Source of the DNA: Marinobacterium zhoushanense
GTDB lineage: Bacteria; Pseudomonadota; Gammaproteobacteria; Pseudomonadales; Balneatricaceae
DNA: 64,000 nucleotides
Direction: 5' to 3'
NCBI RefSeq assembly: GCF_014641945.1
Contig: NZ_BMIJ01000003.1
Location: 310,001 to 374,000, forward strand
Part shown: in pieces, positions 45,930 through 54,053 of the stretch
Numbering within the stretch: the stretch's first letter is position 1
How the letters are laid out: each line of letters begins with the position of its first letter
Made by a program: the position numbers and the translations under genes
Notes under the pieces: model-generated
What the model saw: only the letters and a program-made list of their open reading frames with translations
Databases searched by the model: none
Told to the model about the DNA's origin: nothing

Positions 45930-47252
45930 TCAGGGCGTCTTGAAACGATAAGACCCGGAAGAGGGGGTGGTTAGTCTCTCATGAGCTGACAGATTCACCG
46001 CCCCCCATTCCGTTACTCTCTCTCGACCATTCAGTTCAAAGCGGGCCCGGATACTCCAGAAGTAACGGGCGTCCGCATTAAGGCTCTGCGTCATTGTGTG
46101 GTGGTTGTCAGGTAGTCCTTCCCGCCAATACACGATCTCGCCGGGAGCCAGATTCCTTTCGCGGGCGATAATCAGGTCGTAACGCACATTGCGGACCGCG
46201 GCCATCTCTTCCGCTGCCATCGCTTTATCTCCGTCGCGAGGAAACGCTTGCCAGCGCATCGTCGGGCGAAGACTGGTGGCACGTGTCCACTCCAAGGTAT
46301 CGCCTATAAACTTGTCTCCGGTTAACTGGCCCCTGATTGGCGGCTCTTCGGGGGCCAGGCCAAACGCCGCCACCAAAAAACCAACCATGTGTGGCTTACG
46401 GTCCGGAAATGGATAGAGCAGCAGGAGACTGTCGTGAATATGATAGGCCAGCGCGATATAGCCTGCTTGAAGGGCTTGTAAGAGGCGTTGGGCCCTGTTG
46501 GTAGACCACTCCTCCAAAGTGTAACTGGCACCCGCATGGGTGTATTCAACTGACGTTATCTCCGTGTTGTCCCGGGTTCGCACCAGTCTTACACGGGCAG
46601 TCATGGTCAGTTGCAGCGGCGGATTAAACCCGCCACCTTGCGTTCCCACATGTGTCAACGCCACTTCCAGCACAGTGTCCGCTTCAGAGGTCAGTGAACG
46701 ATAATCCTGTTTATCGCCGGACGCTCGCAGCAGTCGTAGATCGGGTAGCGCGAGACGGGTGCCCCGTACCTGCGCCACGTCCATCAACTCTTCGCCCAGG
46801 GCATGCTGAATCGACTCGGCACTCAAACGCTCACTCATCCGGCTCTCGGCCTCATCAACGTCTTTACCTGAGGGGGCCTTGGCGGCACCGACGACACCGC
46901 CAACTACACCGCTGACTCCGCATACACCGAGCCAGGCAAGATAAAAGGCACCACAAATAGAGCCCGTACAGCTGCCTTGTCCGAGCATCTCAACACAGCC
47001 AAGAAAGCCGGTACCGGCGCCTTTCGCTGCTCCCGACGGTTTATTACGGGTAAACCCGTCGAATTCGATATCCGGTTGCGTATTGAGTGAAATGATAGCC
47101 ACCCGCCCCAGCGATTCCTGATAGCCGGTGTGGGGGATAGGCGGTGCTACGCTGCAACCCGTTTGCAGAGTCAGGGCCACTACCAGAATCCCGGCGATAA
47201 GGCGCGCAGCCCCTTTGGGGATGAAAGCGCCGAAGCGCTCGATTATGTTCAC
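45930..47252 (-). CDS. Large uncharacterised lipoprotein
   Basis: A 440-residue lipoprotein: an N-terminal hydrophobic helix and lipobox LQTGC (Cys at residue 33; the preceding helix is long, with a basic start, so signal peptidase II is likely). Ser at +2 suggests the outer membrane. A Gly-rich hydrophobic stretch with several Cys (about 77-130) follows; the C-terminus has an Ig-like or fibronectin-like pattern (LEWTRATSLRPTMRWQAFP, YDLIIARERN, YFWSIRARFELNGRERVTEWGAVNL). I recognise no family. It is monocistronic, convergent with the MFS gene and divergent from the TPR gene. Confidence 0.7.
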   Translation of the reverse strand: MNIIERFGAFIPKGAARLIAGILVVALTLQTGCSVAPPIPHTGYQESLGRVAIISLNTQPDIEFDGFTRNKPSGAAKGAGTGFLGCVEMLGQGSCTGSICGAFYLAWLGVCGVSGVVGGVVGAAKAPSGKDVDEAESRMSERLSAESIQHALGEELMDVAQVRGTRLALPDLRLLRASGDKQDYRSLTSEADTVLEVALTHVGTQGGGFNPPLQLTMTARVRLVRTRDNTEITSVEYTHAGASYTLEEWSTNRAQRLLQALQAGYIALAYHIHDSLLLLYPFPDRKPHMVGFLVAAFGLAPEEPPIRGQLTGDKFIGDTLEWTRATSLRPTMRWQAFPRDGDKAMAAEEMAAVRNVRYDLIIARERNLAPGEIVYWREGLPDNHHTMTQSLNADARYFWSIRARFELNGRERVTEWGAVNLSAHERLTTPSSGSYRFKTP

Positions 47253-47418
47253 ACATATCCCCCGTCAAGGTGTTCACGTTGGAAACGTTAAATAAAGTGT
47301 CGTCTAAGCCAGCCCTCTCTTCCATGTGGCTGCTCGCGTAATGCCTACGAGGGGTGACGCCATCTCGAACGTGATCCTTCCCAGGCAAACTCAGGCTTTT
47401 CAGTGTTTCATCACATTG

Positions 47419-47436
47419 GGACTAAACTATTAGTCC
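47419..47436. promoter_or_regulatory. 18-bp inverted repeat in the lipoprotein-TPR intergenic region
   Basis: GGACTAAACTATTAGTCC has perfect 7-bp arms with a 4-bp spacer. It lies 75 bp before the TPR gene start and 165 bp before the divergent lipoprotein gene. It may be a regulator site; no regulator gene adjoins it. Confidence 0.4.
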
Positions 47437-47511
47437 AAAAGAGAGCTCAGGGTGTGGTTGGCCTTGGCAGCAGAGGCTCGATAGATGATCCACTCGCGCA
47501 CCGGCAACAGC

Positions 47512-48705
47512 ATGACAACGGCGTCAATTCAGGCCGCACAACTTTACCTCGATGCATTGGATCTCATTCTGGGTTCCGAGTCCGGTGCTAAAGAGCTACT
47601 CGACCGGACCCTGGAGCAGGACCCCAACTTCGCGCTGGCGATGGCGGCCCGCTACACGCTGGCGAAAGATGCGAACGATCCCGAAGCCGATCGCTTCAAG
47701 GACAAAGCTCAAGCGTTGGCTGAACAGTCCGAGCCCTGGGAACAGGCTCATATCGACGTGCTGATCGGCCTGCTGGCCGATCCCTATGGGAACCTCCAGC
47801 GTACGCAGGAGTATGTTGCAGCTAATCCAGGCGATCTTCTGGTTATCTCTCAGCTGTGCGGATACCTGATTTTTTATGGCGGCGAGGAAAAGCTTTCCCG
47901 GGTTCTGAATATCCTCAAGGCCTCGGAGTCGACACTCGCCGATGATTGGGCGTTCCTGGCGCGGCTCGGGTTTGCTGTCAGCGAAGCGGGCGATCCCGAA
48001 CAGGGGAGACGGATTCAGGAGAGGGCGCTTAAGCTGCGACCTCAGTCTCTCTACACGATCCACGGTTACGCGCATATTTTGCATGACCTGGGCGTACCGG
48101 ATCAGTCGGTATCGCTGATCAATCGCTGGCTTGATGAAAATCGAGCGTCTGCCGAAGGCGGGGCTCTCTACGGCCATCTGCAATGGCATCTTGCGCTGGC
48201 TGAATGGCAGGTCGGATACCGGGAGGATGCCTGGGCTCTGTATCAGCGATATTGTGCGCCGGAGACGACGACCTGTGGCCCCGTGCTGACACTGGCCGAC
48301 TGTGGCGGTTTCCTCCTTCGCGACTATCTGAAAACCGGCGACATATCTGCTCTGAGTTCGGCGGTTACCGAACTGACGTCGCGCTTTGAGGGCATGTTGG
48401 CGCATCCGTTTATCGCGTTGCACGTGGCGGGTATACATGCGGCCACAGGCAACCTGGCAGGGTTGGAGAGCTGCGAAGCGCTTATTCGCGATAAAGAGGC
48501 GAGTACCAATCGCGATCTGGCATTGCAACTGGTGGCGGCGGTTAGGCATTTTGCCCGATCCGAGTACCAGGACACGGCTGAAATCCTGAACGGGATAAGC
48601 GCAGCACAGCGTATCGGCGTGGGTGGAAGCTATGTAGAACGCATGCTGATCGATCTGCTGGAGGCTAAAGCGCAGGAACGCGCCGCCTCAACAGATGACA
48701 TCTGA
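47512..48705 (+). CDS. TPR-repeat protein of the TTC38 type
   Basis: A 397-residue all-helical cytoplasmic protein. It starts SIQAAQLYLDALDLILGSESGAKELLDRTLEQDPNFALAMAARY and goes through paired helices (repeats such as LGFAVSEAGDPEQGRRIQERALKLRP and YTIHGYAHILHDLGVPDQSVSLI), like the TTC38 family of tetratricopeptide proteins. ATG 47512 is chosen; ATG 47485 is a longer alternative. No catalytic motif is visible. It is convergent with the tyrosine operon. Confidence 0.78.
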   Translation: MTTASIQAAQLYLDALDLILGSESGAKELLDRTLEQDPNFALAMAARYTLAKDANDPEADRFKDKAQALAEQSEPWEQAHIDVLIGLLADPYGNLQRTQEYVAANPGDLLVISQLCGYLIFYGGEEKLSRVLNILKASESTLADDWAFLARLGFAVSEAGDPEQGRRIQERALKLRPQSLYTIHGYAHILHDLGVPDQSVSLINRWLDENRASAEGGALYGHLQWHLALAEWQVGYREDAWALYQRYCAPETTTCGPVLTLADCGGFLLRDYLKTGDISALSSAVTELTSRFEGMLAHPFIALHVAGIHAATGNLAGLESCEALIRDKEASTNRDLALQLVAAVRHFARSEYQDTAEILNGISAAQRIGVGGSYVERMLIDLLEAKAQERAASTDDI

Positions 48706-48740
48706 TGAGGCGGGCACCAGGTATCGCTCGCCGGTCTTGA

Positions 48741-50036
48741 TCAGGTCGTGCTGTTACTTGGCAGCACTGTGCCGGCAACCTCGCCCAAACTGATACGCAG
48801 TTGATCATCGCCGCAGTAGGCCTTGAGAATGATGGTGTCGCCATCTTCCAGAAAGGTGCGCGATTCACCGTTGGCCAGTTGAATCGGGTGCTTGCCGCCC
48901 TCGGTCAGCTCCAGCAGAGAGCCGGAGGACTCAAGCAGCGGTCCCGACAGGGTGCCGCTGCCGAACAGGTCGCCCGGCTGCAGATTACAGCCGTTTACCG
49001 TATGGTGCGCCACCATCTGGCCAACCGTCCAGTACAGATCCTTGAAGTTGCCCAAGGTCAGGCGCTGTGCGTCCATGCTCTCGGCACGCATTCTCTGCGT
49101 CTGTATCCAGACTTCCAGATTGATATCGATGGCGCCCTGGCGGCGGTTACGTTCCGATTCCAGATACGCCAGAGGCTGCGGGTCAGCGGCATCGCGCGTC
49201 CACTCGGTGCGGTAGGGTTCCAGCGCCTCCAGCGGTACGATCCAGGGGCTCAGGCTCGAGTAGAAACTCTTCGACAGGAAAGGTCCCAGCGGCTGATACT
49301 CCCAGGCCTGTATATCGCGGGCAGACCAGTCGTTGAGCAGGCCGACACCGAAGATATGGCGGTCACTATCGTCCAGCGCTATCGGCTCGCCCAGCGCGTT
49401 ACCCTCGGCTATAAAGATGCCGAGCTCCAGTTCGTAATCCAGCCGCTTGCAGGGTGCCACGACTGGCCTTTCCTGGTCGGGAGGCTTGAGTTGGCCGACC
49501 GGACGCCTGAAGTCGCCGCCCGATACCTGCAGTGACGAGGCTCTGCCGTGGTAGCCGATCGGGACCCATTTGTAGTTTGGGAGCAGGGGATTGTCAGGAC
49601 GGAACAATGCACCGACACGGGTCGCGTGGTGGATCGATGCATAGAAGTCGGTGTAATCACCCACACGACAGGGCATACCGAACCGGACGCGGTTCTGAGC
49701 GATAAGGCAGGGTTTCACCCCGGCGCTGTATCTCGGGTCCGACAGCAACTCGGTGAGCCGTGCGCGCAGTTCAGCACGTGACGCCTGGTCAAGCGCCATC
49801 AAGGCATTCAGTTGCGGCTCACAGGCGGCCTGTCGAGTCGCTTCAGTGAGCCCCGCCAACAGTCCGCGATCCGCCAGGGCATGCAGGTCCACGATCCTAT
49901 CGCCGATGCCTACGCCGATGCGCGCCGTGGTACCGTCGGTGACAAATGAACAATAGGGCAGGTTCTGCACCGGAAAGCCGTTGCCCGGCGCGTTGGCGGT
50001 GTCCAGCCAGGCGTTTAGCGTCTGATCAATCCTCAC
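48741..50036 (-). CDS. fahA: Fumarylacetoacetase
   Basis: A 431-residue hydrolase of the FAH family. The metal ligands are visible in YTDFYASIHHATRVG, LDYELELGIFIAEGN and GLLNDWSARDIQAWEYQPLGPFLSKSF, and VGYHGRASSL belongs to the family signature. It cleaves fumarylacetoacetate to fumarate and acetoacetate, last in tyrosine breakdown. Its start overlaps the VOC gene by 11 bases, so the two are coupled. Confidence 0.94.
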   Translation of the reverse strand: MRIDQTLNAWLDTANAPGNGFPVQNLPYCSFVTDGTTARIGVGIGDRIVDLHALADRGLLAGLTEATRQAACEPQLNALMALDQASRAELRARLTELLSDPRYSAGVKPCLIAQNRVRFGMPCRVGDYTDFYASIHHATRVGALFRPDNPLLPNYKWVPIGYHGRASSLQVSGGDFRRPVGQLKPPDQERPVVAPCKRLDYELELGIFIAEGNALGEPIALDDSDRHIFGVGLLNDWSARDIQAWEYQPLGPFLSKSFYSSLSPWIVPLEALEPYRTEWTRDAADPQPLAYLESERNRRQGAIDINLEVWIQTQRMRAESMDAQRLTLGNFKDLYWTVGQMVAHHTVNGCNLQPGDLFGSGTLSGPLLESSGSLLELTEGGKHPIQLANGESRTFLEDGDTIILKAYCGDDQLRISLGEVAGTVLPSNSTT

Positions 50037-50568
50037 GGAACTCCTCCTCGTGTAGCCAGGCCGCCATCTTCGGTGCGCGTTTGGTTCTCGACCACTCTTC
50101 GATCATCGCCGGGGCGATCTCCTTAAGCTTTTTCAACTGCTCCTCAGTACCGCAGCGGTAGGTCAGCTCGAGGCGATGGCCATTGGGATCGAAAAAGTAG
50201 ATTGACTGGATAATGCCGTGATTGGTGACACCCAGAACATCCAGTCCCTTGGCTTCCAGCTCGGCTTTCGCCGCCAGCAGGGCATCCAGGTCTTCGACCT
50301 CGAATGCGATGTGCTGAACCCAATCGGGGGTGTTGGGATCCTTGCCCTGTTCCGGGTAGGTCGGCAGCTCGAAAAACGCCAGGATGTTGCCCTGGCCCGC
50401 ATCCAGGAACACGTGCATGTAGGGGTCGGGGGCTTTGGTCGATGGCACACGGTCCTCCGAGATCGCGACCAGAAAATCCATGTTCAGGTAGTGTTTGTAA
50501 AATTCCACTGTCTCTTTTGCGTCTTTACAGCGATACGCCACGTGGTGGATCTGCTTGATGTTTATCAT
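50026..50568 (-). CDS. VOC-family (vicinal oxygen chelate) protein in the tyrosine operon
   Basis: A 180-residue single VOC unit: IHHVAYRCKDAKETVEFYKHYLNM, WVQHIAFEVEDLDALLAAK and FFDPNGHRLELTYR give the His, His and Glu metal-ligand pattern of VOC enzymes. Its place between maiA and fahA suggests a function in homogentisate or maleylacetoacetate metabolism, but none is established. The canonical ring-cleaving enzyme HmgA is absent from the operon. Its position does not prove a replacement. Confidence 0.78.
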   Translation of the reverse strand: MINIKQIHHVAYRCKDAKETVEFYKHYLNMDFLVAISEDRVPSTKAPDPYMHVFLDAGQGNILAFFELPTYPEQGKDPNTPDWVQHIAFEVEDLDALLAAKAELEAKGLDVLGVTNHGIIQSIYFFDPNGHRLELTYRCGTEEQLKKLKEIAPAMIEEWSRTKRAPKMAAWLHEEEFRED

Positions 50569-50580
50569 TCTTCGCTCCTC

Positions 50581-50612
50581 TACATAACGCGTACATAACG
50601 CCTACATAGTGC
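50581..50612. repeat. Three short direct repeats between VOC and maiA genes
   Basis: TACATAACGC is repeated as TACATAACGC and TACATAGTGC at 11-12-bp steps. It is non-coding. No function can be assigned. Confidence 0.4.
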
Positions 50613-50614
50613 CT

Positions 50615-51259
50615 CTATGACTGCGCATCCGGCTGGGCGGCGGGCGCTGCGAGCCTGAAGGCGTCCAGCGCCAGGCAGTTCGATTCGATCGCCAGCAGCC
50701 TCGGGTAGAGATCCAGTGAAACCTCGAAACGTCGGGCGTTATAGAGCTGTGGTACCAGGCATAGGTCCGCCAGCGTCACCGAGTTGCCGAAGCAGTAGCC
50801 CCGGTCGCCGACACTCTGCTCCAGCGCGTCGAGTCCGATCTCGACCCAGTGTCGATACCAGGCGTTGATCTGTTCATCCTGGGCGCCCAGCTCGTGACGC
50901 AGGTACTTGAGTACCCGGAGGTTGTTGATCGGATGGATATCAGTCGCCACCGCCAGGGCGAGTGCGCGTACACGGGCACGATCATAGGATTGCCGGGGCA
51001 GGAGCGGAGGTTCGGGGTAACACTCATCCAGGTATTCGACGATTGCCAGTGACTGGGTCAACACGCCGTTGTCGTCCCGCCAGGCCGGCACCAGTTGCTG
51101 TGGGTTGATCGACCGGTAGCGATCCAGCCGCTGCTGGCCGCCATCTTTCACTAAGTGTATGTACTCGTTGCGGTGCGCTATCCCTTTCAGGTGCAGGGCG
51201 ATGCGTACCCGGTAGGCCGCGGATGAGCGCCAGTAGGTATACAGGGTGTTGTCAGTCAT
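50615..51259 (-). CDS. maiA: Maleylacetoacetate isomerase (zeta-class GST)
   Basis: A 214-residue glutathione transferase. The N-terminal SSAAYRVRIALHLKGI is the SSxxxRVRIAL signature of zeta GSTs (here without a Cys in the motif, as in many bacterial enzymes), followed by the glutathione-binding QSLAIVEYLDE. The C-terminal ATDIHPINNLRVLKYL and VTLADLCLVPQLYNARRF fit. It isomerises maleylacetoacetate to fumarylacetoacetate, the FahA substrate. Confidence 0.93.
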   Translation of the reverse strand: MTDNTLYTYWRSSAAYRVRIALHLKGIAHRNEYIHLVKDGGQQRLDRYRSINPQQLVPAWRDDNGVLTQSLAIVEYLDECYPEPPLLPRQSYDRARVRALALAVATDIHPINNLRVLKYLRHELGAQDEQINAWYRHWVEIGLDALEQSVGDRGYCFGNSVTLADLCLVPQLYNARRFEVSLDLYPRLLAIESNCLALDAFRLAAPAAQPDAQS

Positions 51260-51276
51260 GCTCGTACCGATCCTTG

Positions 51277-52356
51277 TTAGCTGTCCTTGTTGCCGATGAC
51301 ACCGCGCGCGATCTGGTCGCGCTCGATCGATTCGAACAACGCCTTGAAGTTACCTTCGCCGAAGCCTTCATCTTTCTTGCGCTGGATAAATTCGAAGAAC
51401 ACCGGACCAAGCAGGTTGGCGGAAAATATCTGCAGCAGCAGCTTGGGTTCACCCTCGGTAGAACCATCCAGCAGAATGCCTCTTGCCTTGAGTTCCTCGG
51501 TCGGCTCGCCGTGGCCGGGCAAACGCTCCTCGAGCATCTCGTAATAGGTATCGGGCGGTGGCGTCATCAGCTCGATGCCGCCGGCTCTGAGCTTGTCGAC
51601 GGCCTCTATCAGGTTGTCACAGCGCAACGCGATATGCTGGATACCCTCACCATTGAATGCCATCAGAAACTCTTCAATCTGCCCGGTGCCGTTTGAGGCT
51701 TCTTCATTTAGCGGAATACGGATCAGGCCGTCCGGCGCGGTCATCGCTTTCGACGTCAGACCGGTGTACTCGCCCCTGATGTCGAAGTAGCGGAGCTCCC
51801 TGAAATTGAACAGTTTTTCGTAGAAATTGGCCCAGTAGGCCATGCGTCCTTTGTAGACGTTATGGGTCAGATGATCGATCACGTAGAACCCGTACCCGGG
51901 CGGATGGCGATCGATACCATCGAGAAACTCGAAATCGATATCGTAGATCGACTGTCCATCTTCAAAGCGATCGATCAGGTAGATCGGTGCGCCGCCGATA
52001 CCTTTGATCGCCGGCAAGTGCAGTTCCATCGGACCGGTTGGAATGTCCATCGGTCTGGCGCCATGATCCAAGGCGTAGCGGTAGGCTTTATGGGAATCAT
52101 GCACGCGAAACGCCATACCCGCCGCAGAGTTGCCATGCTCCTGACCGAAGTAGTATGCCTCGCTGTTAGGCTCCCGGTTCAGGACAAAATTGATGCCACC
52201 CTGACGGTACAGCTCAACAGCCTTGGAACGGTGTTTAGCGACCAGGGTAAAGCCCAGCAGCTTGAACACCTGTGCGATCTGGTCAGGTTCAGGGCCGGAA
52301 AACTCCACAAACTCGAAACCGCAAAGACCAACAGGATTGTCAAATAGATCCGTCAT
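51277..52356 (-). CDS. hppD: 4-hydroxyphenylpyruvate dioxygenase
   Basis: A 359-residue two-domain VOC enzyme. The iron-binding residues can be read in [13 protein letters not shown] (His), [12 protein letters not shown] (His) and FFEFIQRK (Glu). [18 protein letters not shown] at the C-terminus is typical. It converts 4-hydroxyphenylpyruvate to homogentisate, opening the tyrosine pathway. It is the first gene of the unit hppD-maiA-VOC-fahA, with gaps of about 20-60 bp. Confidence 0.93.
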   Translation of the reverse strand: MTDLFDNPVGLCGFEFVEFSGPEPDQIAQVFKLLGFTLVAKHRSKAVELYRQGGINFVLNREPNSEAYYFGQEHGNSAAGMAFRVHDSHKAYRYALDHGARPMDIPTGPMELHLPAIKGIGGAPIYLIDRFEDGQSIYDIDFEFLDGIDRHPPGYGFYVIDHLTHNVYKGRMAYWANFYEKLFNFRELRYFDIRGEYTGLTSKAMTAPDGLIRIPLNEEASNGTGQIEEFLMAFNGEGIQHIALRCDNLIEAVDKLRAGGIELMTPPPDTYYEMLEERLPGHGEPTEELKARGILLDGSTEGEPKLLLQIFSANLLGPVFFEFIQRKKDEGFGEGNFKALFESIERDQIARGVIGNKDS

Positions 52357-52404
52357 GTGTCGATCCTCTCAATCAGCTGTACCCCGCCGCTGTGAGGTAA
52401 ATGA

Positions 52405-52760
52405 TCAGTGGATTACCCTTGATGGATAACGGCGCGGGCGGCATGCAATACCCCCGCACTCAGCGTGACCATCGTCGTTAAAAGTATAGGTGTTGTGCTC
52501 GGTATGAGGGCGATCAATCTCTTTGCTTGCAGTCCATGCACCGATCGTTTCCTGATCCTTTGGGCTGAGGCTTTCAAACACATCGGGGTTCATGAGGATG
52601 GTAAACGCGGTGGTATAGAGCCCTTTGGGGAACAGGGTGAGATCGGTGCTGTCCTCAGCAATGTGCAGAAACTTCTGATCCATCGCCGGCAGAAAGGTAC
52701 CGTCGACCACACCTTGCTGCATCAACTCGTGGGATTTTGGCGCAGTTGCGCCCACCGGGG
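52405..52760 (-). pseudogene. Remnant of a TRAP-transporter substrate-binding protein (DctP type)
   Basis: The frame shows PKSHELMQQGVVDGTFLPA, LYTTAFTILMNPDVFESLSPKDQETI, resembling part of a DctP-like periplasmic solute-binding protein. The N-terminal signal and first domain are missing, and the C-terminal end degenerates into CGGIACRPRRYPSR. No permease genes accompany it. It is a decayed fragment. Confidence 0.65.
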
Positions 52761-52902
52761 TATCGCCGATACATCACATCTTAGAGAGCCGTTATGCGGG
52801 CCTTTACAGGTATCGATATAAACAATGTGATGAATAACAGATGTGGTTTAAATATATTGCTGGCCTTGGGTAAGGAAAGCGAGATGATTCTGGAGGGTGG
52901 GC

Positions 52903-52931
52903 GTAAAGGTCCAGCGGCAGCGGACCTTTAC
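52903..52931. terminator. Perfect 10-bp hairpin downstream of the MBL lipoprotein gene
   Basis: GTAAAGGTCC (52903-52912) and GGACCTTTAC (52922-52931) pair perfectly around AGCGGCAGC. It lies 27 bp after the minus-strand gene's stop and may end its transcription, although a T-run is not obvious. Confidence 0.55.
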
Positions 52932-52957
52932 GATTTCTGTTTGATACCTGAGCAGGA

Positions 52958-54040
52958 TTACTCCGGCCAGGCGTGGGTGAAAAGTCCGTTGGTGGCAGTC
53001 ACCCAGAAACTTAATGAGGTATCGTAGTATTTATACTGACGGTCGGCGCCGCATCGCACGGTGTGCCGGTCCCATGTCGTTCGTATGCGCGGTTGGTAAT
53101 TCGCGATCGTCTGCAGTACTTCATCAGAAGGCTTATAGGCATCCAGCGCCGAACACTTGGGATGGTAGTATCGATCCCCGGAGCTAAAAATGACCGCCTC
53201 TGGCAGGATCGCCTTTCCAATCAGGACGCTGTTCGAGCCAGCGGTTGAGGCGCCATGGTGTGGCGCAATCAGAATGTTGCTTTCTAGCCCCTCTGCACTG
53301 TTGTTCAACGCGCTCAAGATAGAGTTTGCCGTGGCGTCGCCGGTCAGTAGTACCGAAAAATCATCGCTTTCGTAGCGGGTAACGATGGAGTCTGAATTTT
53401 TATCCTCCTCAACGTCCGGCAGGGGAGCGGCGTTGGCGGTAATCACCTCGAAGTACACTGAGTTGCCATTGACACCATTGGTGTACTCCAACAGATTACC
53501 GCTGTAAGTTTTCAGCAGGTTGGCCATGACTGAGTCTTGACCGTGGTGTTGCTTAATTCCATCAAGCCATTGGCGCATGTCATCCGAGTAGTCTTCAACT
53601 CTCCCACCAAGTACCGCATTCGTGACCAGGTCACTGGGCAATAATGGCAAGATGTTGTAGTGGTCGATGTCCGCATGGCTGACGACCGCAAATACAACCG
53701 GCTTGTCATAGAGATCATAGATATGGTGTATATAGTCGACCGCGCTTTGCTTTGACCAACCATTTTCGCCCTGGCCCGATGATCCACAGTCGTTGATGAG
53801 GATAGGGGTTACGCCGTCATCTTTGGCAGGCAACTCCAATAAAATGCAGTTGCCTGCACCTATAGGCAATACCGTAATGCGGGATTGGTCCGGCCGCTTT
53901 GCTTCAACCTGAAGCGCGATCTCGTACTCTGCCAGGTATGAGGGCGCTGCACCGGTGACCGGAGCCTGGTTCAAACCCGAACAGGCGGACAGGAATACCG
54001 CGGCGCCGATTAGCGCCGCATAACGAAGTAAGGTTTTCAT
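52958..54040 (-). CDS. ComEC-like metallo-beta-lactamase-fold lipoprotein
   Basis: A 360-residue lipoprotein. The lipobox is LSAC (Cys20), followed by Ser-Gly, which favours outer-membrane sorting. The mature domain has metallo-beta-lactamase motifs: VVSHADIDHYN (SHxDxDH, about residues 120-129), SVLLTGDATANS (Asp235) and IAPHHGAS (His261-His262). These resemble the hydrolase domain of ComEC/Rec2, thought to degrade one DNA strand during uptake. Here the domain is free-standing. It follows the 786-residue gene by 13 bp and is very likely co-transcribed. Substrate is not known. Confidence 0.8.
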   Translation of the reverse strand: MKTLLRYAALIGAAVFLSACSGLNQAPVTGAAPSYLAEYEIALQVEAKRPDQSRITVLPIGAGNCILLELPAKDDGVTPILINDCGSSGQGENGWSKQSAVDYIHHIYDLYDKPVVFAVVSHADIDHYNILPLLPSDLVTNAVLGGRVEDYSDDMRQWLDGIKQHHGQDSVMANLLKTYSGNLLEYTNGVNGNSVYFEVITANAAPLPDVEEDKNSDSIVTRYESDDFSVLLTGDATANSILSALNNSAEGLESNILIAPHHGASTAGSNSVLIGKAILPEAVIFSSGDRYYHPKCSALDAYKPSDEVLQTIANYQPRIRTTWDRHTVRCGADRQYKYYDTSLSFWVTATNGLFTHAWPE

Positions 54041-54053
54041 AATGCTCGCTCCC

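Noticed and set aside
50581..50612. Possible CRISPR-like repeats
   Set aside because: Only three 10-bp units with 1-2-bp spacing; no spacers and no cas genes in the window.
52794..53027. 77-codon plus-strand open frame
   Set aside because: It overlaps the end of the MBL lipoprotein gene and a hairpin, with no ribosome site or family match.
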